Source of the DNA: Streptomyces albidus (ex Kaewkla and Franco 2022)
Lineage (GTDB): Bacteria; Actinomycetota; Actinomycetes; Streptomycetales; Streptomycetaceae
Direction: 5' to 3'
DNA length: 41,663 nucleotides
Assembly: GCF_013870515.1 (NCBI RefSeq)
Contig: NZ_JACBXA010000029.1
Span: 1-41,663, forward strand
Part shown: positions 32,076-39,019 of the stretch, piece by piece
How the letters are laid out: every line of letters begins with the position of its first letter
Position numbering within the stretch: position 1 is the first letter of the stretch
Notes under the pieces: generated by a model
What the model was told of the DNA's origin: nothing
Database searches by the model: none
Seen by the model: the letters and a program-made list of their open reading frames with translations, nothing else
Position numbers and translations under genes: made by a program

Positions 32076-33422
32076 TCACCCGTCGGCCGCCGGGGACTTG
32101 GCCGCGGCGTCCCCCACTACGGACGGACCGCCGCCGGCCGGGCGGCCGAGGCCGAACGGCAGCGAACGGATGCGGTTGTCGAAGTTGGAGGGCACCAGCT
32201 CGGGCGGCCCCACCGCACGCATCGCGACCGGGTCGCTGAGCAGCACCTTGAAGAGCGCCTTGAGCTCCTGGCGGGCGAGATGGGCGCCGAGGCAGTAGTG
32301 GGGCCCGCCGCCGCCGTATCCGAGATGGGGGTTGGGGTCGCGGGTGATGTCGAAGGTGCCGGAGTCGGCGAAGACGGCCTCGTCGCGGTTGGCGGAGGCG
32401 TAGTACAGAGCCACCATCTCGCCCTGCCGCAGCGTACGTCCGCCCACGACGTGGTCGGTCCTCAGCGTCCGCTTGAACTGGATGATGGGGGTGGAGCAAC
32501 GCACGATCTCGTCCACGGCCGAGTCGGCGTACTTGTCGAAGTCGCTCTCCCAGAGCGCCCGTTGGTCGGGGTGGTCGCTGAGCAGCGCGAGGCCGTGCGA
32601 GATGGCGTTACGAGTGGTCTCCACGCCGGCGACCATCAACAGCGTGAAGAACGCCCCGAGTTGACGGTTCCCCAGGCACTGCCCGTCCACGTCGGCGTTG
32701 ATCAGGGCGGAGATGAGGTCGTCCGTCGGGCGCCGGCGGCGCTCCCGCGCGAGCATGGCGATCATGACGTGCATGCGGGCGAGGGCACGCAGCCCCTTCC
32801 CCGGGATGCGGAACTTGGCGCCCGCACCGCGCTCCACGCCGATGTTCTCCGATGCGTCGTTGAGCTGGTCGAGGATGCGGGGCCGGTGCCGCTCGGGGAT
32901 GCCCATCATGTTGCACACGACTTCGAAGGGCACCAGGGAGGCCACTGCGGTCACGAACTCCCGGGACGGCTGCGTCACCGCGTCCTCGACCACTCGGGAC
33001 ACGACCTCGTGGATGTCCTTCTCCGCCTCGGCCAGCAGCCGGGGGCTGAAGGCGCGCGAGACGATCTTCCGCAGCTGGGCGTGGTCCCGCCCGTCCAGGT
33101 TGACCATGGAGTGCCCGAACAGCGCGGCCACCCAGCGGGCCGGCTGAGGTGTGGTGACGCCCGGCGCACTGCCGAACACGGCCGCGTTGCGGCTCGCCTC
33201 CCGTACGTCCTCGTGCCTGACCAGCGCGTAGAAGCCCTGCGGCTGCCGCCTGCGCAAGGCGTTCTGCGGCTCGGAGAAGAAGACGGGCGCCTCCCGGCGG
33301 CGCAGCATCGCGAAGACCTCCAGCCGCTTCTCGTGCGGCAGCTGCCAGAACCGCGGATCTGCGGGATTCGCCTCGGGCGGCAGGCCGTCGTCCGAGGCGG
33401 CGGACTGTGCGGGCAGTGACAT
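32076..33422 (-). CDS. Cytochrome P450
   Basis: This is a 448-residue soluble bacterial P450. The I-helix oxygen-activation motif is VAGVETTRNAIS (about residues 275-286). The ExxR of the K helix is EIVR, and the heme-binding loop reads GYGGGGPHYCLGAHLARQEL (cysteine thiolate ligand around residue 393). The ATG at 33422 has CAGGAGC upstream; the frame is open farther, but that part is the intergenic region. The sequence is nearest in style to the CYP124/125/142 group, which hydroxylates the chain ends of sterols and methyl-branched lipids, but subfamily assignment by eye is uncertain. No ferredoxin or reductase gene is adjacent. It is divergent from metE. Confidence 0.93.
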   Translation of the reverse strand: MSLPAQSAASDDGLPPEANPADPRFWQLPHEKRLEVFAMLRRREAPVFFSEPQNALRRRQPQGFYALVRHEDVREASRNAAVFGSAPGVTTPQPARWVAALFGHSMVNLDGRDHAQLRKIVSRAFSPRLLAEAEKDIHEVVSRVVEDAVTQPSREFVTAVASLVPFEVVCNMMGIPERHRPRILDQLNDASENIGVERGAGAKFRIPGKGLRALARMHVMIAMLARERRRRPTDDLISALINADVDGQCLGNRQLGAFFTLLMVAGVETTRNAISHGLALLSDHPDQRALWESDFDKYADSAVDEIVRCSTPIIQFKRTLRTDHVVGGRTLRQGEMVALYYASANRDEAVFADSGTFDITRDPNPHLGYGGGGPHYCLGAHLARQELKALFKVLLSDPVAMRAVGPPELVPSNFDNRIRSLPFGLGRPAGGGPSVVGDAAAKSPAADG

Positions 33423-33729
33423 GGTGATCGCTCCTGTGCTTCTCGACGGACGTCGTCGTCCCGTTCGGGAGCAGCTTGGATCGGGACCGTCCCGCGGGGG
33501 TGTGTGCCACACCGCCGCACGCCCCCGGACGAGGGGCCTTCCTGCCTCGACCGGTGCATCCGCCGCCGCATGTGAACGGGCGCGCGAACAGCGGGTGCGC
33601 CGGCATGACCGGAAGCGGGCCGAGGGGCCCGTAAACGGGCTTCGGGAATGAGGAAGCCCTCACCGCGCACCTTTGTCGGCGAGTGCGCGGGCCCGTACGC
33701 TGGAAGAGCAGTCGGTTCGCGCTGCCCGC

Positions 33730-33904
33730 CAGGCATGTGCGTCGCAAGAGGGAATCCGGTGTGAATCCGGAGCTGCCCCGCAGCGGTGAGTGGGAACGAA
33801 CGCCGTCATACGCACTGGGCCCGAGCGGGCCCGGGAAGCGACGGCAAGTAGGAGCCCGTCCGTCAGGACGAGGCGCGCCCACGAGTCCGAAGACCTGCCA
33901 CTGC
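33730..33904 (+). promoter_or_regulatory. Cobalamin riboswitch upstream of metE
   Basis: The aptamer core GGAATCCGGTGTGAATCCGG (33751-33770) is followed by AGCTGCCCCGCAGCGGTGAG, the conserved strand seen in cobalamin riboswitches. The B12-box side reads GAGTCCGAAGACCTGCC (about 33883-33899). The middle GGGCCCGAGCGGGCCCGGG and CCGTCCGTCAGGACG helices are the variable P7-P12 arms. This arrangement before metE is well known in actinobacteria: cobalamin turns off the B12-independent methionine synthase when the B12-dependent MetH can be used. The interval 33423-33729 holds the divergent P450 and metE promoters; I see no further gene there. Confidence 0.94.
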
Positions 33905-33927
33905 CCGCGCACGATGGTCGTGCGCGG
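33905..33927 (+). terminator. Hairpin directly after the metE riboswitch aptamer
   Basis: A perfect 10-bp stem CCGCGCACGA / TCGTGCGCGG with a TGG loop follows the aptamer at once and lies about 130 nt before the metE start codon. It may be the transcription-attenuating part of the switch. There is no U tract, so a Rho-type or pausing mechanism is possible. Confidence 0.6.
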
Positions 33928-34056
33928 CGATCTCGGTGACCTCGAGGGCGGGTCGGCGGTAGCGGTGAACACGCACGACGCGTGCCGCCGCGTCGCCTCT
34001 CCTGTTCGCTCAACGCCTCCCCGAGGTCACCGGCGAAACTCGCGAAGGAGAGTTGA

Positions 34057-36375
34057 GTGACGACGAAGTCCGCAGCCGCGGCGTCCCGGGCCACTGTTCA
34101 CGGTTACCCGCGCCAGGGGCCCGACCGTGAGCTGAAGAAGGCCATCGAGGGTTACTGGAAGGGCCGCGTCACCGCTGACGCACTGCATGCGACGGCGGCG
34201 GGCCTGCGCCGGGACAACTGGCAGCAGCTCGCCGAAGCCGGCGTACGTGAGGTGCCCACCGGCGACTTCTCCCTCTACGACCACGTGCTGGACACCAGCG
34301 TCATGGTCGGCGCAGTTCCCGCCCGTCACCGCGCGGCAGTCGAAGCCGACGCGCTCGACGGCTACTTCGCCATGGCCCGGGGCACCCAGGACGTCGCGCC
34401 GCTGGAGATGACCAAGTGGTTCGACACCAACTACCACTACCTAGTCCCGGAGTTGGGGCCTGACACCGTCTTCTCCGCCGACTCGGCCAAGCAGAAGGCG
34501 GAGCTGACCGAGGCCGTCTCCCACGGTCACACCGCGCGTCCCGTGCTCGTCGGCCCGGTCACCTACCTGCTGCTCGCCAAGCCCGCACCGGAGGTCGCCG
34601 CGGACTTCGAACCGCTGACCCTCCTGGACCGGTTGCTGCCCGTCTACGCCGAGGTGCTCGCCGACCTGCGCGCGGCGGGCGCCGAGTGGGTGCAGCTCGA
34701 CGAGCCCGCGCTCGTCGCCGACCGCAGCGCCGCCGAACTGAACGCCGCGGCACGCGCGTACCGCGAACTGGGCGCTCTGACGGACCGGCCGAAGCTGCTG
34801 GTGGCCTCCTACTTCGACCGTCTCGGCGAGGCGCTTCCCGTCCTGGCCAAGGCGCCCGTGGAGGGCCTGGCGATGGACTTCACCGGTCCCGCCGCATCCA
34901 ACCTGGACGACCTGGCCGGTGTGGGCGGCCTGCCCGGCAAGCGGCTCGTCGCCGGTGTGGTGGACGGACGCAACGTGTGGATCAACGACCTGAAGAAGTC
35001 GCTGGGGACGCTGGCCTCCCTGCTCGGCTTCGCCGACCGGGTGGACGTCGCGCCGTCCTGCTCGCTGCTGCACGTACCGCTGAACGCGGCCGTCGAGCGA
35101 GAGGTGAACCCGGAGGTCGGACGCTGGCTCGCGTTCGCCAGGCAGAAGGCGGAGGAGGTCGTCACCCTGGCCAAGGGACTGAGCGAGGGCACCGAAGTCA
35201 TCGCGGGCGGGCTCTCGGCCAACTCATCGGCCCTCACCTCCCGTTCGTCCTCCCAGCTCACCCGTGACCCGGTCGTACGGGCTCGGAGCCAGGCGGTGAC
35301 CGACGCCGACGCGCGGCGCTCGCAGCCCTATCAGGAGCGGGCCGCCGCGCAGCGCGCCCGGCTCGGCCTGCCGCTCCTGCCGACCACCACCATCGGCTCG
35401 TTCCCCCAGACCGGCGAACTGCGCACCGCCCGCGCGGATCTGCGTGCCGGACGCCTCGACCCGAAGGGCTACGACGAGCGCATCGCGGCGGAGATCCGCG
35501 ACGTGCTCGCCTTCCAGGAGCAGGCCGGGATCGATGTGCTGGTGCACGGTGAGCCCGAACGCAACGACATGGTGCAGTACTTCGCGGAGCGCCTGGACGG
35601 CTACGTCGCCACGCAGCACGGCTGGGTCCAGTCCTACGGCACCCGCTACGTGCGTCCGCCGATCCTCGCGGGTGACATCTCGCGGCCCGAGCCGATGACG
35701 GTGGGGTGGACGCGTTACGCGCAGTCGCAGACCTCACGGCCCGTCAAGGGAATGCTCACCGGACCGGTCACCATGCTGGCGTGGTCCTTCGTGAGGGACG
35801 ACCAGCCGCAGGCGGAGACGGCACGGCAGGTCGCTCTCGCCCTGCGCGACGAGGTGAGTGATCTGGAGTCGGCCGGCACCGCGGTCATCCAGGTCGACGA
35901 GCCCGCGCTGCGCGAGACGCTTCCGCTGCGGGCCGACGGCCACGCGGAGTACCTGGGGTGGGCGACGGAGTCCTTCCGGCTGGCCACGGCCTCGGTGCGT
36001 GCGGACACCCAGATCCACACCCACATGTGCTACGCGGAGTTCGGCGACATCATCTCGGCGATCAACGACATCGACGCGGACGTCATCTCGCTGGAGGCCG
36101 CCCGTTCGCACATGCAGGTGGCCGACGAGCTGGCGGCCGCGGGCTATCCGCGCGAAGTCGGGCCCGGCGTCTACGACATCCACTCGCCGCGCGTGCCCGA
36201 CGCCGACGAGGTGGCGTCACTGCTGCGCAAGGGGCTCGCGGCCATCCCGGCCGAGCGGCTGTGGGTCAACCCGGACTGCGGTCTGAAGACCCGCGGCTGG
36301 CCGGAGGTGCGCTCCGCGCTGGAGAACCTGGTTGCTGCGGCCGTCACCGTACGGTCGGAGGTGGCCGGGCGCTGA
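34057..36375 (+). CDS. metE: Cobalamin-independent methionine synthase MetE
   Basis: The product has 772 residues, full family length. It transfers the methyl group of 5-methyltetrahydropteroyl-triglutamate to homocysteine in the cytoplasm. The catalytic C-terminal barrel begins near TTTIGSFPQTGELRTARADL. Zinc and substrate residues are visible: HTHMCYAEFGDI (His and Cys ligands), the glutamate in DVISLEAARSHMQ, and the third-ligand cysteine in VNPDCGLKTRGW. The folate/homocysteine-binding block is DVLVHGEPERNDMVQYFAE. The start is a GTG at 34057, 5 nt after AAGGAGA. It is preceded by a cobalamin riboswitch and followed by a strong terminator. It is divergent from the P450 gene. Confidence 0.97.
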   Translation: MTTKSAAAASRATVHGYPRQGPDRELKKAIEGYWKGRVTADALHATAAGLRRDNWQQLAEAGVREVPTGDFSLYDHVLDTSVMVGAVPARHRAAVEADALDGYFAMARGTQDVAPLEMTKWFDTNYHYLVPELGPDTVFSADSAKQKAELTEAVSHGHTARPVLVGPVTYLLLAKPAPEVAADFEPLTLLDRLLPVYAEVLADLRAAGAEWVQLDEPALVADRSAAELNAAARAYRELGALTDRPKLLVASYFDRLGEALPVLAKAPVEGLAMDFTGPAASNLDDLAGVGGLPGKRLVAGVVDGRNVWINDLKKSLGTLASLLGFADRVDVAPSCSLLHVPLNAAVEREVNPEVGRWLAFARQKAEEVVTLAKGLSEGTEVIAGGLSANSSALTSRSSSQLTRDPVVRARSQAVTDADARRSQPYQERAAAQRARLGLPLLPTTTIGSFPQTGELRTARADLRAGRLDPKGYDERIAAEIRDVLAFQEQAGIDVLVHGEPERNDMVQYFAERLDGYVATQHGWVQSYGTRYVRPPILAGDISRPEPMTVGWTRYAQSQTSRPVKGMLTGPVTMLAWSFVRDDQPQAETARQVALALRDEVSDLESAGTAVIQVDEPALRETLPLRADGHAEYLGWATESFRLATASVRADTQIHTHMCYAEFGDIISAINDIDADVISLEAARSHMQVADELAAAGYPREVGPGVYDIHSPRVPDADEVASLLRKGLAAIPAERLWVNPDCGLKTRGWPEVRSALENLVAAAVTVRSEVAGR

Positions 36376-36410
36376 CGCCGCTCAGGCGGTGACGCGCCCC
36401 GCGCGAACTG

Positions 36411-36450
36411 CCGCTGCCCCGGGGTCCCTTCGAGGACTCCGGGGCAGCGG
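36411..36450. terminator. Bidirectional terminator between metE and cbtA
   Basis: CCGCTGCCCCGG at 36411-36422 pairs with CCGGGGCAGCGG at 36439-36450. The two 12-nt arms are exact complements and enclose a short inner stem-loop around TTCG. It lies between the convergent ends of metE and cbtA. Confidence 0.88.
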
Positions 36451-36499
36451 CGGTGTTGTTGGCCGTACGGCGTTCTGTCCGTACGGCGCTCGGACCGGC

Positions 36500-37270
36500 C
36501 TAGCTGGTGGCGGCGGGACTCGCCGTCGACGCCGGCTCCTCCTTGCTGCCGCCGCGCACGGCGGACCCCAGCGCACGCTCCGCGAGGTGACCGAAGGTCA
36601 GACCGAAGGCCGTCCACAGGACGAGCTGAACGGCGAGCGTCGAGATCCGGAACCGCCACAGCAGCATCCCCGGGAAATGCTTGGGGAGTTCACTGAGCGA
36701 CGGCAGGAACGCGTACGCCAGCCCGATGACGACGACGAAGCCGAGACCGGCAACGACGCTCGCGTTCCAGTTGCCCAGGCGGGGTGCCAGGCGCTTGCCC
36801 ACGATCGTCGCGGCGACGGCGAGCAGCACGCTGAGCAGCACCATCAGGAAGTACAGAGCGGTGCGCTTGTCGAGACTGTCCGGGTCGCCCACGGAGGGCG
36901 GGTTGGCCGGGTACTTCAGGAACGGCACGAGGTAGACGGTCACGAAGGCGGCGCCCGCGAGCAGCGCCGCAGTGGCGCGGGGGCCGAACCGGCCCACCCG
37001 CCCCAGGGCGAAGCTGAAGGCGAGCGCGGCGATGCCGCCGATGGCCACGCCGTAGACCAGGACGCCCGTGGCGAGACCCGCGGTCGCCTGCATGGAGCGA
37101 GTGACCACCTCCACGCCGCCGTGCTCGTGCGAATGGGCTTCCTCGTAGGCGATGGCGGCATCGACCTGCGGTTCGCCGAGCAACGAGGCGACCACCAGGG
37201 CGAACAGGCCGGCGATGAGACCGGCCAGCATGCCGCGCACGAGCAGATTTCGAACTGTCGCGGAGTTCAT
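36500..37270 (-). CDS. cbtA: Predicted cobalt transporter subunit CbtA
   Basis: The 256-residue integral membrane protein has about five hydrophobic helices, beginning VRNLLVRGMLAGLIAGLFALV. After the first helix comes a histidine-rich periplasmic-side loop HSHEHGGVEV, a candidate metal-binding site. The family (CbtA) is known as a B12-regulated cobalt uptake component that works with CbtB. The ATG at 37270 has GGAGGAA upstream. It follows cbtB by 20 bp in the same operon, and a cobalamin riboswitch stands before cbtB. The C-terminal 30 residues are polar and low-complexity. Confidence 0.92.
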   Translation of the reverse strand: MNSATVRNLLVRGMLAGLIAGLFALVVASLLGEPQVDAAIAYEEAHSHEHGGVEVVTRSMQATAGLATGVLVYGVAIGGIAALAFSFALGRVGRFGPRATAALLAGAAFVTVYLVPFLKYPANPPSVGDPDSLDKRTALYFLMVLLSVLLAVAATIVGKRLAPRLGNWNASVVAGLGFVVVIGLAYAFLPSLSELPKHFPGMLLWRFRISTLAVQLVLWTAFGLTFGHLAERALGSAVRGGSKEEPASTASPAATS

Positions 37271-37290
37271 CGGTGCTTGTTCCTCCCCTG

Positions 37291-37509
37291 TCAGTGGCAG
37301 GGGAAGCCGAGAAGGTGGCGCCCGTCGTGGACCCACTCGTGGACGTCGGTGCCGGAGATGAGGGACGTCGCCCCCTGCTCCGCACCCACGAAGTACAGCA
37401 GGACCAGCATCAGAAGACCGAAGAAGAACGCCCACGGCAGGATCGCCTTCACGGGCAGTGTTGCCGGGACTGCGGTGCCGGTGCTCGGCGGGGCGATGGA
37501 CTGTGCCAT
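37291..37509 (-). CDS. cbtB: Predicted cobalt transporter subunit CbtB
   Basis: The 72-residue protein has one transmembrane helix (about residues 23-43, ILPWAFFFGLLMLVLLYFVG). It ends with the diagnostic histidine-rich tail HEWVHDGRHLLGFPCH, which probably binds Co2+. The ATG at 37509 is preceded by a near-perfect Shine-Dalgarno, AGGAGGT. It is the first gene of cbtBA and lies 47 bp downstream of the cobalamin aptamer, so B12 should shut down cobalt uptake. Confidence 0.93.
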   Translation of the reverse strand: MAQSIAPPSTGTAVPATLPVKAILPWAFFFGLLMLVLLYFVGAEQGATSLISGTDVHEWVHDGRHLLGFPCH

Positions 37510-37556
37510 GGCAGGACCTCCTGTTGGGAACTCGCGTCCCTGTCGGTGGAGCTCGT

Positions 37557-37670
37557 GACGGCACTGCGGGTCTGACTCGCCCCGCCCGTACACCGCACGC
37601 GGCGGCGGATCGGAGGGGACATACAGTGGCGCGACCGTGCCGGGATCTCACCGGCTTCCGCCATGCCGTC
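37557..37670 (-). promoter_or_regulatory. Cobalamin riboswitch upstream of cbtBA
   Basis: On the minus strand the conserved core reads GGAAGCCGGTGAGATCCCGG, followed by CACGGTCGCGCCACTGTATG. The B12-box side is GAGTCAGACCCGC. The P1 helix is clear: GACGGCA (37664-37670, minus strand) pairs with TGCCGTC (37557-37563). The core sequence GTGAGATCC deviates slightly from the usual GTGAGAATCC/GTGTGAATCC, yet the distances fit. The short gap to the ribosome site of cbtB suggests translational control. Confidence 0.88.
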
Positions 37671-37794
37671 GTCGATACGTGCGGAACGTACCGCGATACT
37701 GCCTTCCAGGCCAAGGCCGCACAGCTGCGCACAGAGGGGACGGCGTGATCAATTCCCGTACGGAAAGCAGCTGTTCACGGGGCAGGAGGGGCCC

Positions 37795-38370
37795 ATGACG
37801 ACGCGAGTGACTTTGATCTCGCCCGCCCGCAACGACGCCTCCGACGGGATCCGCTTCGACGCCGGGAACTCCCTGAGCGACGCGGGGCTGCGGGCGGCGC
37901 GAGCGGCGGCCGGGTCGCTGCCGATCGCCGGAAGCAACCTCGTCTCGCCCTCCGCGCGTTGTGCCGAGACGGCCGAAGCGCTCGGTCTGGAGGCGGTCAC
38001 CACGGCGGACCAGGCCGCCGGGTGCGACATGGGCCGCTGGCGGGGGAGGTCCTTGGAAGAGGTGACGGCCGACGAGCCGGAAGGCGTAGGCCTCTGGCTC
38101 TCGGATGCCGCGAGCGCACCCCATGGAGGGGAGTCCGTACGGCAGTTGTGCGCGAGGATCGAGGCCTGGCTCGCCCAACTGGCCGCGCAGCAGGGCCGGG
38201 TGGTGGCCGTCGTCGAGCCGGATGTCGTGCGTGCGGCGGTGGTCTGCGCTCTGGGCGCCCCGGCGCGGAGCCTGTGGCGGGCCGATGTGGAACCCCTGAC
38301 CGCGACCGAGCTCAGCGGCCGCTCCGCACGCTGGAACCTGCGGACGGGCACACGGCTCGGCCCTCGATGA
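37795..38370 (+). CDS. Histidine-phosphatase-like protein lacking the RHG motif
   Basis: The 191-residue protein has the layout of the histidine-phosphatase (phosphoglycerate-mutase-like) superfamily. It has an N-terminal strand, SLSDAGLRAARAAAGSLPIA, then NLVSPSARCAETAEALGL, and GRWRGRSLEEVTADEPEGVG; this resembles CobC-like phosphatases. The key residues are altered: the N-terminal R-H-G is replaced by SPARND in VTLISPARND, and the late 'VTHGG' histidine position reads VVEPDVVRA. The PHGGESVRQL block is retained. It is probably catalytically inactive and may be a binding or regulatory protein. The ATG at 37795 follows GGAGG by 5 nt. It is divergent from the riboswitch-controlled cbtBA, so a cobalt/B12 link is likely. 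Confidence 0.8.
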   Translation: MTTRVTLISPARNDASDGIRFDAGNSLSDAGLRAARAAAGSLPIAGSNLVSPSARCAETAEALGLEAVTTADQAAGCDMGRWRGRSLEEVTADEPEGVGLWLSDAASAPHGGESVRQLCARIEAWLAQLAAQQGRVVAVVEPDVVRAAVVCALGAPARSLWRADVEPLTATELSGRSARWNLRTGTRLGPR

Positions 38371-38489
38371 GGTCGCCGAAGATTCCCCTGGACAGCGGGT
38401 GACGGCGATCCCCCCCCCGGAGGATGCCCGTCCGGCCCCTGCTGACCTGCCTGCTGGCCGTCCCTACTGACGGCCCCGGCGGGCAGCCC

Positions 38490-38945
38490 CTACTGACCGG
38501 CCGCGCCCGGCCTGTCGGCGAAGATCCCCTCCAGCATCCCCGTGGCCTGTCCCACCTCGATGAGATATCCGTCGGGGTCCCGCACGTAACAGCGCACCTC
38601 CGCCTTGCGGTCGATGGGCGGAGTGAGGAACTCGGCGCCCTTCGCGCTCCATTCGCGGTGGCACTTCTCGATGTCGGCCACGCGGAGGTTGAGGAAGCTG
38701 GAGACGTCGTCCGGCTCCTCGGGCGCGTGCAGGGTCACACCCGGCTTGTCCGGAGTGGGGCCGCCGCCGGGGTTCATGATGATCCAGCCGTTGGCGAGCT
38801 TCACGATGCACGGGTTCTCTTCCAGCACCACCGTTCCGCCCAGCACGCCGGAGTAGAAGGCTCGTGAGCGAGCCACGTCCCGCACGGTGATGAAGTGGGT
38901 GAGGAGCATGCCGGTCTCCGGGGCGGGCAGGTCGTCTCGTCGCAC
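38490..38945 (-). CDS. VOC-family (glyoxalase/bleomycin-resistance fold) protein
   Basis: This 151-residue protein is made of two beta-alpha-beta-beta-beta units: THFITVRDVARSRAFYSGVL (about residues 16-35) and NLRVADIEKCHREWSAKGAE (about 86-105). It ends with VRDPDGYLIEVGQATG, where the conserved glutamate is in the expected metal position. Members include lyases, dioxygenases and antibiotic-binding proteins; the substrate cannot be read here. The start is a GTG at 38945 with GGGAGAG upstream. It stands alone between convergent and unrelated genes. A run of C residues (about 38411-38418) lies in the 119-bp gap on its 3' side. Confidence 0.87.
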   Translation of the reverse strand: MRRDDLPAPETGMLLTHFITVRDVARSRAFYSGVLGGTVVLEENPCIVKLANGWIIMNPGGGPTPDKPGVTLHAPEEPDDVSSFLNLRVADIEKCHREWSAKGAEFLTPPIDRKAEVRCYVRDPDGYLIEVGQATGMLEGIFADRPGAAGQ

Positions 38946-39019
38946 TGTCTCTCCCTGCGTCGGGGCTGATGTCCTCGCAGGTTAAGCAGGCGTCCGGGGG
39001 CGCCCGCGGTGGAACACGC

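Noticed and set aside
38411..38418. Run of C residues as a possible phase-variation tract
   Set aside because: It lies between genes and after a stop codon; no start or promoter depends on its length.
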